Shown piece after piece: positions 8,523 through 16,744 of a DNA stretch of 64,000 nucleotides. Made by a program: the position numbers and the translations under genes. Within the stretch, counting starts at the first letter, position 1; each line of letters begins with the position of its first letter. The notes below the pieces were generated by a model. The model was not told the DNA's origin, searched no databases, and saw nothing but the letters and a program-made list of their open reading frames with translations. This stretch comes from Polyangium sp. 6x1. GTDB taxonomy: Bacteria > Myxococcota_A > Polyangia > Polyangiales > Polyangiaceae. The stretch spans positions 23,692-87,691 of the forward strand of contig NZ_JARZHH010000050.1 in NCBI RefSeq assembly GCF_029946515.1. Direction: 5' to 3'.

Positions 8523-8924
8523 TCAGCAGCAGAAGCAGGGATAGCTGCGACCGCGCATGTATTCGACGAGCGCGAGCGGGGCGTCCTGGATGTTGCTCGG
8601 GCGCCTCGGGAGCCACAGGGTCACATGGGCCCCCGGGAGGGGGACCGCATCGGGATCCTCGCTCTTCGCCTCGCTGTCCTGGCTCGATGAGCCCTTCACC
8701 ACCAGACTTGCAGATTGGTGCAGATGATAATCACAATGCTGCGCCAGGAATGCACGAGGGTCGTCCTTCAGCGCAGTTTCATATTTTTCCGGGTCGCTCC
8801 ACACCAGCGCCACCGCCTTGGTCCAGGCGATTTGCCATTCCTCCAGCGTGCGCAACGCCTCGATCGTGACGGCCTTCGAGGGTTGCTGCGACCCATCGCC
8901 GGCGCTTTTGTTCCCGTCCGCCAT
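8523..8924 (-). CDS. TOMM precursor peptide B (BMA_0021/BMA_0022-like leader, core SYPCFCC)
   Basis: 133 aa, ATG at 8924 with a strong GGGAGGTGATGAC ribosome site. Residues 25-75 carry the family leader signature (LEEWQIAWTKAVALVWSDP, then LKDDPRAFL), as in the Burkholderia-type TOMM precursors. After an acidic, Ser-rich linker comes a conserved second block (TLWLPRRP, then LALVEYM) and the terminal RGRSYPCFCC. Ser127, Cys130, Cys132 and Cys133 are the obvious residues for heterocyclisation by the YcaO enzyme. It is the first gene of an operon with the radical SAM enzyme and is divergent from the second amidohydrolase. It has the same architecture as the protein at 10345. Leader cleavage point and final product are unknown. 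Confidence 0.88.
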   Translation of the reverse strand: MADGNKSAGDGSQQPSKAVTIEALRTLEEWQIAWTKAVALVWSDPEKYETALKDDPRAFLAQHCDYHLHQSASLVVKGSSSQDSEAKSEDPDAVPLPGAHVTLWLPRRPSNIQDAPLALVEYMRGRSYPCFCC

Positions 8925-9071
8925 GTCATCACCTCCCGGCGCAGTGTCGAATGGGCTCGACGTCACTGCGCCACGGCAACGAAGTGTACCACAGCCAGGT
9001 TGCCTTTGCGGTTCGGTTCTGGCATCTCCGCGACCGGAAAATTTCGATGTCCTCAACCTTTTGCGATATCC

Positions 9072-9100
9072 TTGACAGGCATCGCCGACGATGATGTCGT
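9072..9100 (+). promoter_or_regulatory. Possible sigma70 promoter of the second amidohydrolase
   Basis: TTGACA at 9072-9077 is a perfect -35 hexamer in an unusually AT-rich stretch. The hexamer 17 nt downstream (TGTCGT, 9095-9100) is a poor -10, so the call is weak. It lies 18 nt before the ATG at 9118. Confidence 0.25.
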
Positions 9101-9117
9101 CCCTCTTTTGAACGGCC

Positions 9118-10281
9118 ATGCGTAACGAGCTCCGCATCTTCGACGCCGATCGCCACGTGATCGAACCCGAGGAGCTCTGGCCTCGATACCTCGAGTCTGC
9201 GTGGGCTGGCCACGCTCCCTATGCTGTTCAGCAAGCCCCGCGTGAGCAACTCGGCGCACGCATCGCGCGGCTTGGCGCGCGCGCGCTTCTCCCGCCGTCA
9301 TCCGAGCTTTACGTCGATGGCGAGCCGATTGCGGCGCCGCGCCTCGAACGGACCGCGCTCGAGCTCACCGCATCCGCGCTCGCGCGGCTCTCCGACATCA
9401 ACGCCGCGGGCCGAGCGGACGCACAGCTACGGTCCATGGATGCGGCGGGGATCGACGTCGCCGTCCTGTACCCGACGCACGCGCTTTACCTGACGGCGAT
9501 CGATGGAATGGCAGCGGACCTCGCGGCCGCGTTCGCGCGCGCCTACAATGACTGGCTGCGCGACCTTTGTCGCGAAGAGCCCAGGCGGCTGCGCGGCGCA
9601 GGCCTGATCAACAGGCACGATCCGGGTGCCATGGTGGCGGAGCTCGAGCGTATCGTGGGTTTCGGGTGGCGAGCGGTGGTGCTCCGGCCAAACCCCATTG
9701 CCGGCCGCACGCTCGGCGATCCGTCCTACGAGCCATTCTGGACTGCGTGCGAGTCCCTCGGGGTCGCGGTGGCAATGCACGAGGGCACGCACGCGCGCGT
9801 CCCCACGGCGGGCGCAGATCGTTTCCGCACGCGTTTTGCGCAGCACGCCTGTTCGCATCCGATGGAGCAGATGATGGCCTTTCTGGCGCTGCTCGAAGCC
9901 GGCGTCCTCGAACGGCACCCGCTGCTCAAGGTCGCGTTCCTCGAGGCAGGCGCGGGGTGGTTGCCCTACTGGCTGTGGCGGCTCGACGAGGTGGAATACA
10001 GCGCCCTCGCGGGCGAGGTGGCCGAAAACGTCCGGCAGAAGCCGTCGACTTACTTCCGGAGGCAGTGCTTCGTCACCGCTGAGCCCGGCGAACCTGGTTT
10101 GACCGAGGTTTTGCGCTGGGTCGGCGAGGACCGCGTGCTTTTTGGCACGGACTTCCCGCACCTCGATCACGCGGGCGATATCATCGACAGCGTTTTTCGG
10201 ACATGGAGCGATTTTCCGCGCAGCACGCTGCAGAAGATCCTCTGGGAGAACCCGGCGCGGTTTTACAATATCGAACGGTAG
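9118..10281 (+). CDS. Amidohydrolase-2 family metal-dependent hydrolase (paralogue 2)
   Basis: 387 aa, the same length as the protein at 5293 and alignable end to end by eye. All metal-site motifs are retained: DADRHVIEP, HEGTHAR, SHPMEQM, FGTDFPHLDH. Differences cluster at residues about 30-110 and in the C-terminal 40, where substrate loops may diverge. No good ribosome site is visible before the ATG. It is divergent from precursor B (193 bp apart) and convergent with precursor C (63 bp apart). One amidohydrolase beside each half of the island suggests duplication with specialisation for different precursors; that is inference. Confidence 0.9.
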   Translation: MRNELRIFDADRHVIEPEELWPRYLESAWAGHAPYAVQQAPREQLGARIARLGARALLPPSSELYVDGEPIAAPRLERTALELTASALARLSDINAAGRADAQLRSMDAAGIDVAVLYPTHALYLTAIDGMAADLAAAFARAYNDWLRDLCREEPRRLRGAGLINRHDPGAMVAELERIVGFGWRAVVLRPNPIAGRTLGDPSYEPFWTACESLGVAVAMHEGTHARVPTAGADRFRTRFAQHACSHPMEQMMAFLALLEAGVLERHPLLKVAFLEAGAGWLPYWLWRLDEVEYSALAGEVAENVRQKPSTYFRRQCFVTAEPGEPGLTEVLRWVGEDRVLFGTDFPHLDHAGDIIDSVFRTWSDFPRSTLQKILWENPARFYNIER

Positions 10282-10344
10282 CCAGGAAGCGCCGGGGAGC
10301 TCATCGCGCCTCGCGTGAGCGCGTGCGAGGAGGATCCGGCCTGC

Positions 10345-10635
10345 TCAACAGAAAATTTGCTTGATCGGGCGATCGGCGCCCCACTGCGCGAGTGCGACGG
10401 CGCCGTCGTTCATATCGGCGGGTTTCGGCGGGAGCACCAGCGTGATCGACGTCGAATCCGAACCTGCTTCGACGAACCGGAGCTGGACGTTCTCCGGCAT
10501 GTTGCACCCAATCGAGCCCAGCGCCGCGTGCGCATCTTTGAGCAGTAGTGCCCGGAAACGTTCGTCCTCCCATGCCCGCGCGATGGCGAGGAGCACACCT
10601 TGGTAGAAGTCAATCTCTCTGGAATCGGCGCTCAT
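10345..10635 (-). CDS. TOMM precursor peptide C (BMA_0021/BMA_0022-like, ends QIFC)
   Basis: 96 aa, ATG at 10635 with AAGGAGA about 11 nt upstream. The leader (DFYQGVLLAIARAWEDERF, then LLKDAHAALGSIGC) and the distal block (ITLVLPPKP, then AVALAQW) match the family seen in precursor B and the Burkholderia BMA_0021/0022 TOMM peptides as I remember them. The C-terminus ADRPIKQIFC leaves one terminal Cys as the clear cyclisation site. It is transcribed alone, divergent from the FAD enzyme. The YcaO protein is the only cyclodehydratase in the window. Confidence 0.87.
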   Translation of the reverse strand: MSADSREIDFYQGVLLAIARAWEDERFRALLLKDAHAALGSIGCNMPENVQLRFVEAGSDSTSITLVLPPKPADMNDGAVALAQWGADRPIKQIFC

Positions 10636-10688
10636 GAGGGTTCGTCTCCTTGGGGTGCGTTTGCCTGGCCGCGCCCCCTTGATCTGGA

Positions 10689-10717
10689 GGGACGAGGCGT
10701 TTAGCCTCAACTGTCCC
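10689..10717. promoter_or_regulatory. Nested inverted repeat in the precursor C / FAD enzyme divergent region
   Basis: Two concentric perfect inverted repeats: outer GGGAC (10689-10693) with GTCCC (10713-10717), inner GAGGC (10694-10698) with GCCTC (10704-10708). No T tract follows on either strand, so a terminator is unlikely. The site ends 16 nt before the FAD gene ATG, fitting an operator or leader hairpin. Confidence 0.45.
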
Positions 10718-10733
10718 AAAAAGAGGGTATCAC

Positions 10734-12407
10734 ATGGTCATGCTAGGTGAGAAGGACGTCGTGGAAGATGTTGACGTCGCCATCGTCGGCGGAGGGCCAG
10801 CGGGATGCTACGTAGCGTTTCGTTTGGCCAGCGCGGACCTCTCCGGTACGAGGCTTGCGGAGTGGGCGCGCGCGCGTTCGGATGGGAAGCTCAAGGTTCG
10901 TCTCTACGAGCGCAGCGATCGCGTCGGCGGGCGCGTCCACTCCATCTTTCGCAAGGACCTGATGCCGGACGTGGCCATCGAGTTGGGCGCCGAGGGGTTC
11001 TATGAACCGCCGGCTCCGAACGGTTCGACCCCGCCCCCGTACCCTGGCCATGTGCATGTCGCGGCGCTCGTGGAGCTCTTCAAGCTTGCGACGACGCCGT
11101 TCGAGCCCGGGAGCGTGCTCAATCCCTACTACACCCGAGGCAAGCGATTCACCGCCAGCGCCGTGATGCCTCCAACAAATACGGATCCGTCGGCCGTGCC
11201 ATACGACGTGACGTGGTCGGAGGGCCTCAGCCTCGGAAACATCCTGGGGTATGCGTTCAACCGTATCTATCCCGGCGCGACCACGAAATCCGCCAGCGAG
11301 TGGCGAGAGCTGCGAAAAACGGCGACCTTCAAGGGGGATCCGCGCGGAGAACTGCTCTACAAGCTGCGTATCGGTGATCTTCTCCCGAAGGTGCTCAGCC
11401 CCGAGGCGTTCGCATTCCTCTGGGATACGACACCGCTACGCGGGCGGATCACCATCGCCAACGCAGCAGACACCATGGCGGAGCTGATCTGTAACGACTT
11501 CACGACGCTCACGCCCGTATGCATGCCAAAGGAAGGTTATCAGGCGATCGAGAACGGCCTCGCCGAGCGGTTCGGGCTCCAGAACATCGCTTTCCGTAGC
11601 TGCCTCCAGGAGATTTGGCCAAACGACGACGGCTCTCTCGACTTGCGTTTCGAGGGACGGCCCGGGGTGGTGCGGGCCAGGAGCGTTGTCCTGGCCCTTC
11701 CCCGAACCGCGCTCGAAGCGCTCTCTGGCAGCCCTGTTTTTCAGGGTGAGCGCGCGCAGCAATTTCGTGACGACCTGCCCGCGGTCCAACCGGTGCCGGC
11801 GCTCGTTCAATGGGGAATCTACCCCTACCCGTGGTGGCGCGCCGCCGGGGTCACGGCAGGGCCGAGCTTCACCGATCTCCGCATCCGTGAGACCTGGCCC
11901 CGGCAAACGCAAGGGGAGCAGCCGGGCGCGAAAGACCAGAACGATCTGTCGTCGATGCTTCTGATGGCCTTCCGTGACGGCGAACAGATCCGCCAGTATT
12001 TGGCAGCGCAATCGTTCCGCCCATCCGAGGCGTCCTGCGACGAACCGAGCTGCCTCCTCGGAGACGCCGTGAACGCCGCCTTTGCCACGGACCGGGGCGA
12101 CCTTATGAAGCTCTATGGCGTGTCGTACATTCCACCGGCCGAGGCGTACATCAGCAAGATCTGGCAGGCGCCGCCGTTCGGCGGAGCGTACCACGTCTGG
12201 CTCCCGGAGTGCGAATCAGGGGCGATCGGCAAGCGGATGCTCAATCCAGTGCGTGGCGTCTCGCTCCACGTCGTCGGCGAGGCTTACTCTCAAAATCAAG
12301 GTTGGGTCGAAGGCGCGCTGGAGACGGCCGAAGCGCTCCTCGAGACGCATTTCGCGCTGCAGCCGCCTCCCTGGCTGAATCGTACCCAGGCCACGGTCGG
12401 GCGATAA
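10734..12407 (+). CDS. FAD-dependent amine oxidase-like oxidoreductase
   Basis: 557 aa. The N-terminal dinucleotide fold shows VDVAIVGGGPAGCYVAFRL (residues about 13-31) and the second FAD signature ERSDRVGGRVHS. The C-terminal FAD contact (HVVGEAYSQNQGWVEGALE) is typical of flavin monoamine oxidases and L-amino-acid oxidases. The middle is divergent, with several Cys-containing insertions (EASCDEPSCLLGD), so the substrate cannot be read. There is no signal peptide. Its place between precursor C and the kinase/cyclase suggests oxidative tailoring, such as azoline oxidation or oxidation of an amine, but that is inference; the classical FMN azoline dehydrogenase is a different fold and was not found. 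An in-frame ATG two codons downstream is an equally possible start. It converges with the next gene, 8 nt apart. Confidence 0.85.
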   Translation: MVMLGEKDVVEDVDVAIVGGGPAGCYVAFRLASADLSGTRLAEWARARSDGKLKVRLYERSDRVGGRVHSIFRKDLMPDVAIELGAEGFYEPPAPNGSTPPPYPGHVHVAALVELFKLATTPFEPGSVLNPYYTRGKRFTASAVMPPTNTDPSAVPYDVTWSEGLSLGNILGYAFNRIYPGATTKSASEWRELRKTATFKGDPRGELLYKLRIGDLLPKVLSPEAFAFLWDTTPLRGRITIANAADTMAELICNDFTTLTPVCMPKEGYQAIENGLAERFGLQNIAFRSCLQEIWPNDDGSLDLRFEGRPGVVRARSVVLALPRTALEALSGSPVFQGERAQQFRDDLPAVQPVPALVQWGIYPYPWWRAAGVTAGPSFTDLRIRETWPRQTQGEQPGAKDQNDLSSMLLMAFRDGEQIRQYLAAQSFRPSEASCDEPSCLLGDAVNAAFATDRGDLMKLYGVSYIPPAEAYISKIWQAPPFGGAYHVWLPECESGAIGKRMLNPVRGVSLHVVGEAYSQNQGWVEGALETAEALLETHFALQPPPWLNRTQATVGR

Positions 12408-12415
12408 CAAGCGCT

Positions 12416-15400
12416 TCAGCGATTCACGAGCGCGTGCGCCTGAAGGTACTCCGGCACGCGCTCGCCTCCCGGGAACGTGCGAACCAAGGATTCGAGGATT
12501 GCAAGAGACTCCGGGTGGGGACGCAGCCGGGCAAGGGCGAGGGCTGTGCGTAGCGCCGGCATGTGCGCTCCCTGATCCCGAGCGAGCCCGGCAGCACGCT
12601 CGAGGCACGACACGGCCTGCTCGACGGCGGCTGGATCTCTTGCGAGCAGCCATTCGGCCTTCCAGCGGAGGAGCTCGGGGACGTAGTACACCTCCCCGTT
12701 ATCATGGGCGAGCTTGAGGGCCGATTCCAGGCGCGTGAGCGCCGCGTCGAATTCGCCTCGTCGTGCTTCCGCTTCCGCTGCCAGGGAGGTCAGGTAGGGC
12801 AAGATCTGCCCCATGCCCATTGCGCCGAAGGACGCAAGGATGTGCGAGGGTCCCGTCGGATCGTTGTCGAGCCAGCCGCGATACAGGCCCCCGATGGCGC
12901 CCATGAGCTGCTGGCCATTCTTTTCGGCGAGGGTGAGCATCTCCTCGCAGAGCGCCCGAACCTGGTCGCGCTCCTGCCTCAGATGATGCAGGCTCGCTTG
13001 GAAATAGAGCGAGAGGGCGAGACTGTTCGTGTGGCGTAACTCGCGAGCCCACGCCACGGCCGCGGCGGCCTGCTCGATCGCCTCGTCGGGACGGCCCAAG
13101 AACCAGAGGGTCAGGCCGAGGAAGCTGCGGGCGTGCGACAAGCTGTCCTGCCCAGAGAGCATGGCGTGATGCGCGTGCGCGGCAGGGTCGTAAAGGTCGA
13201 CCGCGCGCTGCAGATGCTGCCGCGCTTCCTCGAAATGGCCACTGAAAAACGTGTGATGACCGAATTGAAGGGCCACAGCAATGCGCCGGTCGTTGTCGGC
13301 CTGACGCTCGGCGACCGCATGGCAACGGTCCGCGAGGGTCCGGGCGGTGGGATAGTTGCCCCGCACGAGATGATACTGCCAGAGGCCCCATAGCGTGGGG
13401 AACGTGTCCTGCTCCTCGCCGAGCTGGTCGAGCAGCTCCTGCGAGCGGTGAATCGTCGCCTCTACCTGCGGCACACCATAGCCTTGCGTGAGCATCAACG
13501 CCGGCGTGAGGATGCCGTTCAACCCGAGCTCCATCTCCGCCCGCTCGCGCGTATCCTCGATGGCTTCCAGCCAGCCCAGCGCTTGCCGCACCTGCGTGAT
13601 CGCCTCCGCATACGCCGACCGCATCAGCGCCCCCATCCCCGCCTTCTGCGCGTACCCGACGGCCTCCCGCTTCTGCTCCGCCGCCGCGTGGTGATGCGCG
13701 AGCAAATCCGGCCGCTCGTTCACCACGTCCGGGAACTTCTCCTCCAGCGCCTTTGCGATGCGCGTGTGCACCTGCTGCCGCGATCGCTTGAGCATCGAGT
13801 CGTATGCCGCGTCGCGCACGAGCGCGTGCTTGAACAGGTACGCCGGGTTCTTGAGCCGCCGCTTGCGGTACACGAGCTCCGCCGCGACGAGCTTGTCCAG
13901 GTGCTCCTGCGCCTCCGCCGGCTCGAGCAGGCTCACCTCGCGCAGGACCTCGAACGTAAACTCCCGGCCGATCGCGGCGGCGACCTGCGCCGTCTCCTTG
14001 GCGCGGCCGATCCGGTCGAGGCGCGCCATCAAGGAGTCGCGCAGCGTGCTCGGGATCGACAGCTCCGTCAGAGGTCGTGTGAGCACATAACGATCTGCGC
14101 GCTCGACCAGCGTGCCGGCCTCGATCATCGCCAGGATCAGCTCCTCGACGAAGAGCGGCACGCCGTCGGTGCGGTTTGCGATCTGCTCGAGCACCTCCGC
14201 GGGCAGCGCGCGGCCGCCCGTCACCTTCGACGCCATCTGCTCGATCTCCGCCTTGCCCAGGCGGCCGAGCTGGATCTGGAGCGCGGCATTCGAGGGCCAC
14301 GGCGGCGTGAACTCGGGCCGCGCCGTGAAGATCGCGAGCACGCGCGCCGAGCCCACCTCGGCGACGAGCTGGCCGAGAAGCTCCACGGTGCTCGGATCGG
14401 CCCAGTGCAGGTCCTCGATCACGAGCACGACGGGCTCCTTCTCGGCCATCTCGAAGAGCAGCGAGAGCACCGCGTTGCGCGTGAGCTCGCGCTGCTTCTG
14501 CGGCGAGACGTCGAGCGGCGCCCACTTGCTCGGCAGCGACATCGACAGGAGCGGCGCGAAGAGCGGCATGGCCTCGGAGAGGTCGAAGCCGTGCAGCGAA
14601 AGCAACGCCTCGAGCTTGGTGATCCTGGCCTCCGAGCCGCCCTCGCGCTGCGGGTCGAGCAGGCGATCGAGGAGATCGATGATCGGGTAAAAGGCGCTGT
14701 TGACGCTGTCCGGCGTGCAGCGGCACTCGAGCCAGGTGCGCGCCTCGTCGCCGAGCCGCTCGTCGAGCTCGCGGGCGAGGCGCGACTTGCCGATGCCCGG
14801 CTCGCCGCTCACCAGCGCCGCTTGCCCGGCTCCGCCGCGGGTCCGCGTGAAGCGATCGAGCAGCGTCTCGACCTCGCGCTCGCGACCGACGAGCGGCACG
14901 TCGCGGATGCCCGACGACGGATCGCCTTCGCGAAGCACGAACGTCTCCACCGGCGCGGTGCTGTCGTCGACGGCGCGCACGCCGAAGTCCTCGAGGAGGA
15001 ACTGCTTACGGAGCAGGCGATGCGTGCTGCCGCTGACGAGGATGTTTCCGACCTTCGCGAGGCCGGAGAGGCGCGTGGCGAGCTTGGGCGTCGTGCCCAT
15101 CACGTAGCCGAGCCCGGTGCTGGCGGGCTCGCGCAGCTCGCGCGCGACCACCAGGCCCGTATGGATCCCGATGCGCAGGTCGACGCGCGCCTTGCGCTCG
15201 GCGAGCAGCGCGGGGCTGCGCCTTCGGATCTCCACGGCCATTGCGAGGGCCGCGCGGGCCGCGCGCCGGGCGTCGTCCTCGCGTGCCGCGGGGTAGCCGA
15301 AGTAGAAGAGCACCGCGTCGCCCAGCGCGCCCGCCACGTGGCCCTCGAAGCGGCGCGCGATCTCCGTGCACGCCTCCTGGTGCACGCCGAGGATCTGGTC

Positions 15401-16477
15401 GAGCTCCTCCTCGTCGGCCGCCCTCGGTCCCACGCCCGCTGCGCTGAGGCTGCAGCACAGCGCGGTGATCTGCCGGCGCTCGCCCTCGACGAGCCGCTGC
15501 GACGGGGGCGCGGGTTTGTACGGTGCGCGTGGCATGTTGATCGTCGCCGTCGCCGCGTCCGGGGGCGCCGGCGCGATCTGCACGGGCGCGGTTCGCTGGC
15601 GCAGCCCGCTCATGTCGCACGTCTCGAGCTCGCGCATGAGCGGCTCGGCCGCGGCGTCGCGCGCGTCGTGGTTCTTGGAGGTCACGCGCCGCAGGATCTT
15701 CCCGAGCCGGTGATCGGCGATGTGGTCGGGGATGGGGATGGGATCGGGCGAGAGCTGCTTGAACACGACCTCGGCGAGCGTCGCTCCATCGATGACGCGC
15801 TTGCCCGTGAGGCACTCGAGGAAGACCAGGCCCCAGGCGTAGAGGTCGGACTGCGGCGTCGGCGGCTGTCCGAGGAGCTGCTCCGGCGCCGCGTAGGAGG
15901 GCGTGCCGATCGACTCGTTGGTCACCGTGAGGCGATCTTTGTCCTCGCGCCGCGACTCCTGCGTGAGCGCGCCGATGCCGAAGTCGAGCACGACCGCGTT
16001 TCGTCGCGCGCCGGTCGGGATGATCATGATGTTGGCGGGCTTGAGGTCGCGGTGGACCACGCCCTGGGCGTGCGAGCACGCGAGCGCGTCGAGGATCTGC
16101 ATCATGAAGTGCCGGGTCTCGAAGGGATCGAGGCGGCCTTCCTCGGCGATCACCTCCGCGAGGTTCTTTCCGGGCACGAAGGCGAAGACGGAGTAGACGA
16201 TGCCATCGCCGGCTTGCCCCGAGTCCATGAGGCGGACGATGTTGGGGTGATGCATCTGCGCGCAGATCTGCATCTCGCGCTGGAAGCGCGCGATCCGCTT
16301 GGCCTGCGCCTGCGATCCGTCGCCGTCCGGCAGGCGCAGCACCTTGATGGCCACGGGCTGCCCCGTCGCGAGCTGCCGCGCCTTGTACACCGTGCCGAAC
16401 CCGCCCTCACCAAGCTGAGCGAGCAGCTCGTACCGGTCGCGAAGCACCGCCTTGATGGTCTCGGCTGTATCCTGCAT
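12416..16477 (-). CDS. TOMM-type kinase/cyclase/AAA-ATPase/TPR fusion protein
   Basis: 1353 aa. Order: Ser/Thr kinase (about 16-280; GEGGFGTVY, AIKVL, HRDLKPAN, DFG, APEQ), class III nucleotide-cyclase homology domain (about 335-500), AAA/NACHT-like ATPase (about 525-850; Walker A SGEPGIGKSRL near 559, Walker B VVLVIEDLHWAD near 687), then TPR-like helices to the end. This order is what I know as the TOMM system kinase/cyclase fusion family (TIGR03903), which occurs beside TOMM cyclodehydratases. In the cyclase domain the first metal Asp is replaced (ALCCSLS where VLFCDLV is usual), while the second, in GDAVLFYF, is kept, so cyclase activity is doubtful. It probably senses and transduces a signal controlling the island. 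A 9-bp direct repeat lies upstream. Confidence 0.93.
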   Translation of the reverse strand: MQDTAETIKAVLRDRYELLAQLGEGGFGTVYKARQLATGQPVAIKVLRLPDGDGSQAQAKRIARFQREMQICAQMHHPNIVRLMDSGQAGDGIVYSVFAFVPGKNLAEVIAEEGRLDPFETRHFMMQILDALACSHAQGVVHRDLKPANIMIIPTGARRNAVVLDFGIGALTQESRREDKDRLTVTNESIGTPSYAAPEQLLGQPPTPQSDLYAWGLVFLECLTGKRVIDGATLAEVVFKQLSPDPIPIPDHIADHRLGKILRRVTSKNHDARDAAAEPLMRELETCDMSGLRQRTAPVQIAPAPPDAATATINMPRAPYKPAPPSQRLVEGERRQITALCCSLSAAGVGPRAADEEELDQILGVHQEACTEIARRFEGHVAGALGDAVLFYFGYPAAREDDARRAARAALAMAVEIRRRSPALLAERKARVDLRIGIHTGLVVARELREPASTGLGYVMGTTPKLATRLSGLAKVGNILVSGSTHRLLRKQFLLEDFGVRAVDDSTAPVETFVLREGDPSSGIRDVPLVGREREVETLLDRFTRTRGGAGQAALVSGEPGIGKSRLARELDERLGDEARTWLECRCTPDSVNSAFYPIIDLLDRLLDPQREGGSEARITKLEALLSLHGFDLSEAMPLFAPLLSMSLPSKWAPLDVSPQKQRELTRNAVLSLLFEMAEKEPVVLVIEDLHWADPSTVELLGQLVAEVGSARVLAIFTARPEFTPPWPSNAALQIQLGRLGKAEIEQMASKVTGGRALPAEVLEQIANRTDGVPLFVEELILAMIEAGTLVERADRYVLTRPLTELSIPSTLRDSLMARLDRIGRAKETAQVAAAIGREFTFEVLREVSLLEPAEAQEHLDKLVAAELVYRKRRLKNPAYLFKHALVRDAAYDSMLKRSRQQVHTRIAKALEEKFPDVVNERPDLLAHHHAAAEQKREAVGYAQKAGMGALMRSAYAEAITQVRQALGWLEAIEDTRERAEMELGLNGILTPALMLTQGYGVPQVEATIHRSQELLDQLGEEQDTFPTLWGLWQYHLVRGNYPTARTLADRCHAVAERQADNDRRIAVALQFGHHTFFSGHFEEARQHLQRAVDLYDPAAHAHHAMLSGQDSLSHARSFLGLTLWFLGRPDEAIEQAAAAVAWARELRHTNSLALSLYFQASLHHLRQERDQVRALCEEMLTLAEKNGQQLMGAIGGLYRGWLDNDPTGPSHILASFGAMGMGQILPYLTSLAAEAEARRGEFDAALTRLESALKLAHDNGEVYYVPELLRWKAEWLLARDPAAVEQAVSCLERAAGLARDQGAHMPALRTALALARLRPHPESLAILESLVRTFPGGERVPEYLQAHALVNR

Positions 16478-16480
16478 CGT

Positions 16481-16512
16481 TACATCACATCCCCCGCCCA
16501 GGATACATCACA
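16481..16512 (-). promoter_or_regulatory. Direct repeat TGTGATGTA upstream of the kinase/cyclase gene
   Basis: On the minus strand TGTGATGTA occurs twice, at 16504-16512 and 16481-16489, starting 23 bp apart (about two helical turns). The proximal copy ends only 3 nt before the start codon at 16477. This fits a tandem operator or a leader-RNA element. Confidence 0.5.
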
Positions 16513-16744
16513 ACCCCTCCAGGGTTTACCGCATCTGTGCAGGGCGTCCTCGAAGACCTCGCCGCGACGAACGGGCATGGAGGTCGCGCCGCCACTGCGT
16601 CTTCGTCCAGTACCCGCCTTCTGCGTTCTGAACATTCGTCCTCCCATAACGATTTTTACGTCCAACGACGCAACTGCGGCCCCGCTCCGGTCGACATGAG
16701 CGCGTGGGGGTGATGCTTGGACGAACCCCCGGGAGGACGAACTC

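Noticed and set aside
8976..8991. Sigma54-like TGGTAC...TTGCC on the minus strand upstream of precursor B
   Set aside because: The spacing between GG and GC is 11 rather than 10, which sigma54 does not tolerate.
13448..16699. 1083-codon open frame on the plus strand opposite the kinase/cyclase gene
   Set aside because: It is the antisense shadow of a strong multi-domain gene; its translation is Arg/Leu/Asp-rich with no motifs.
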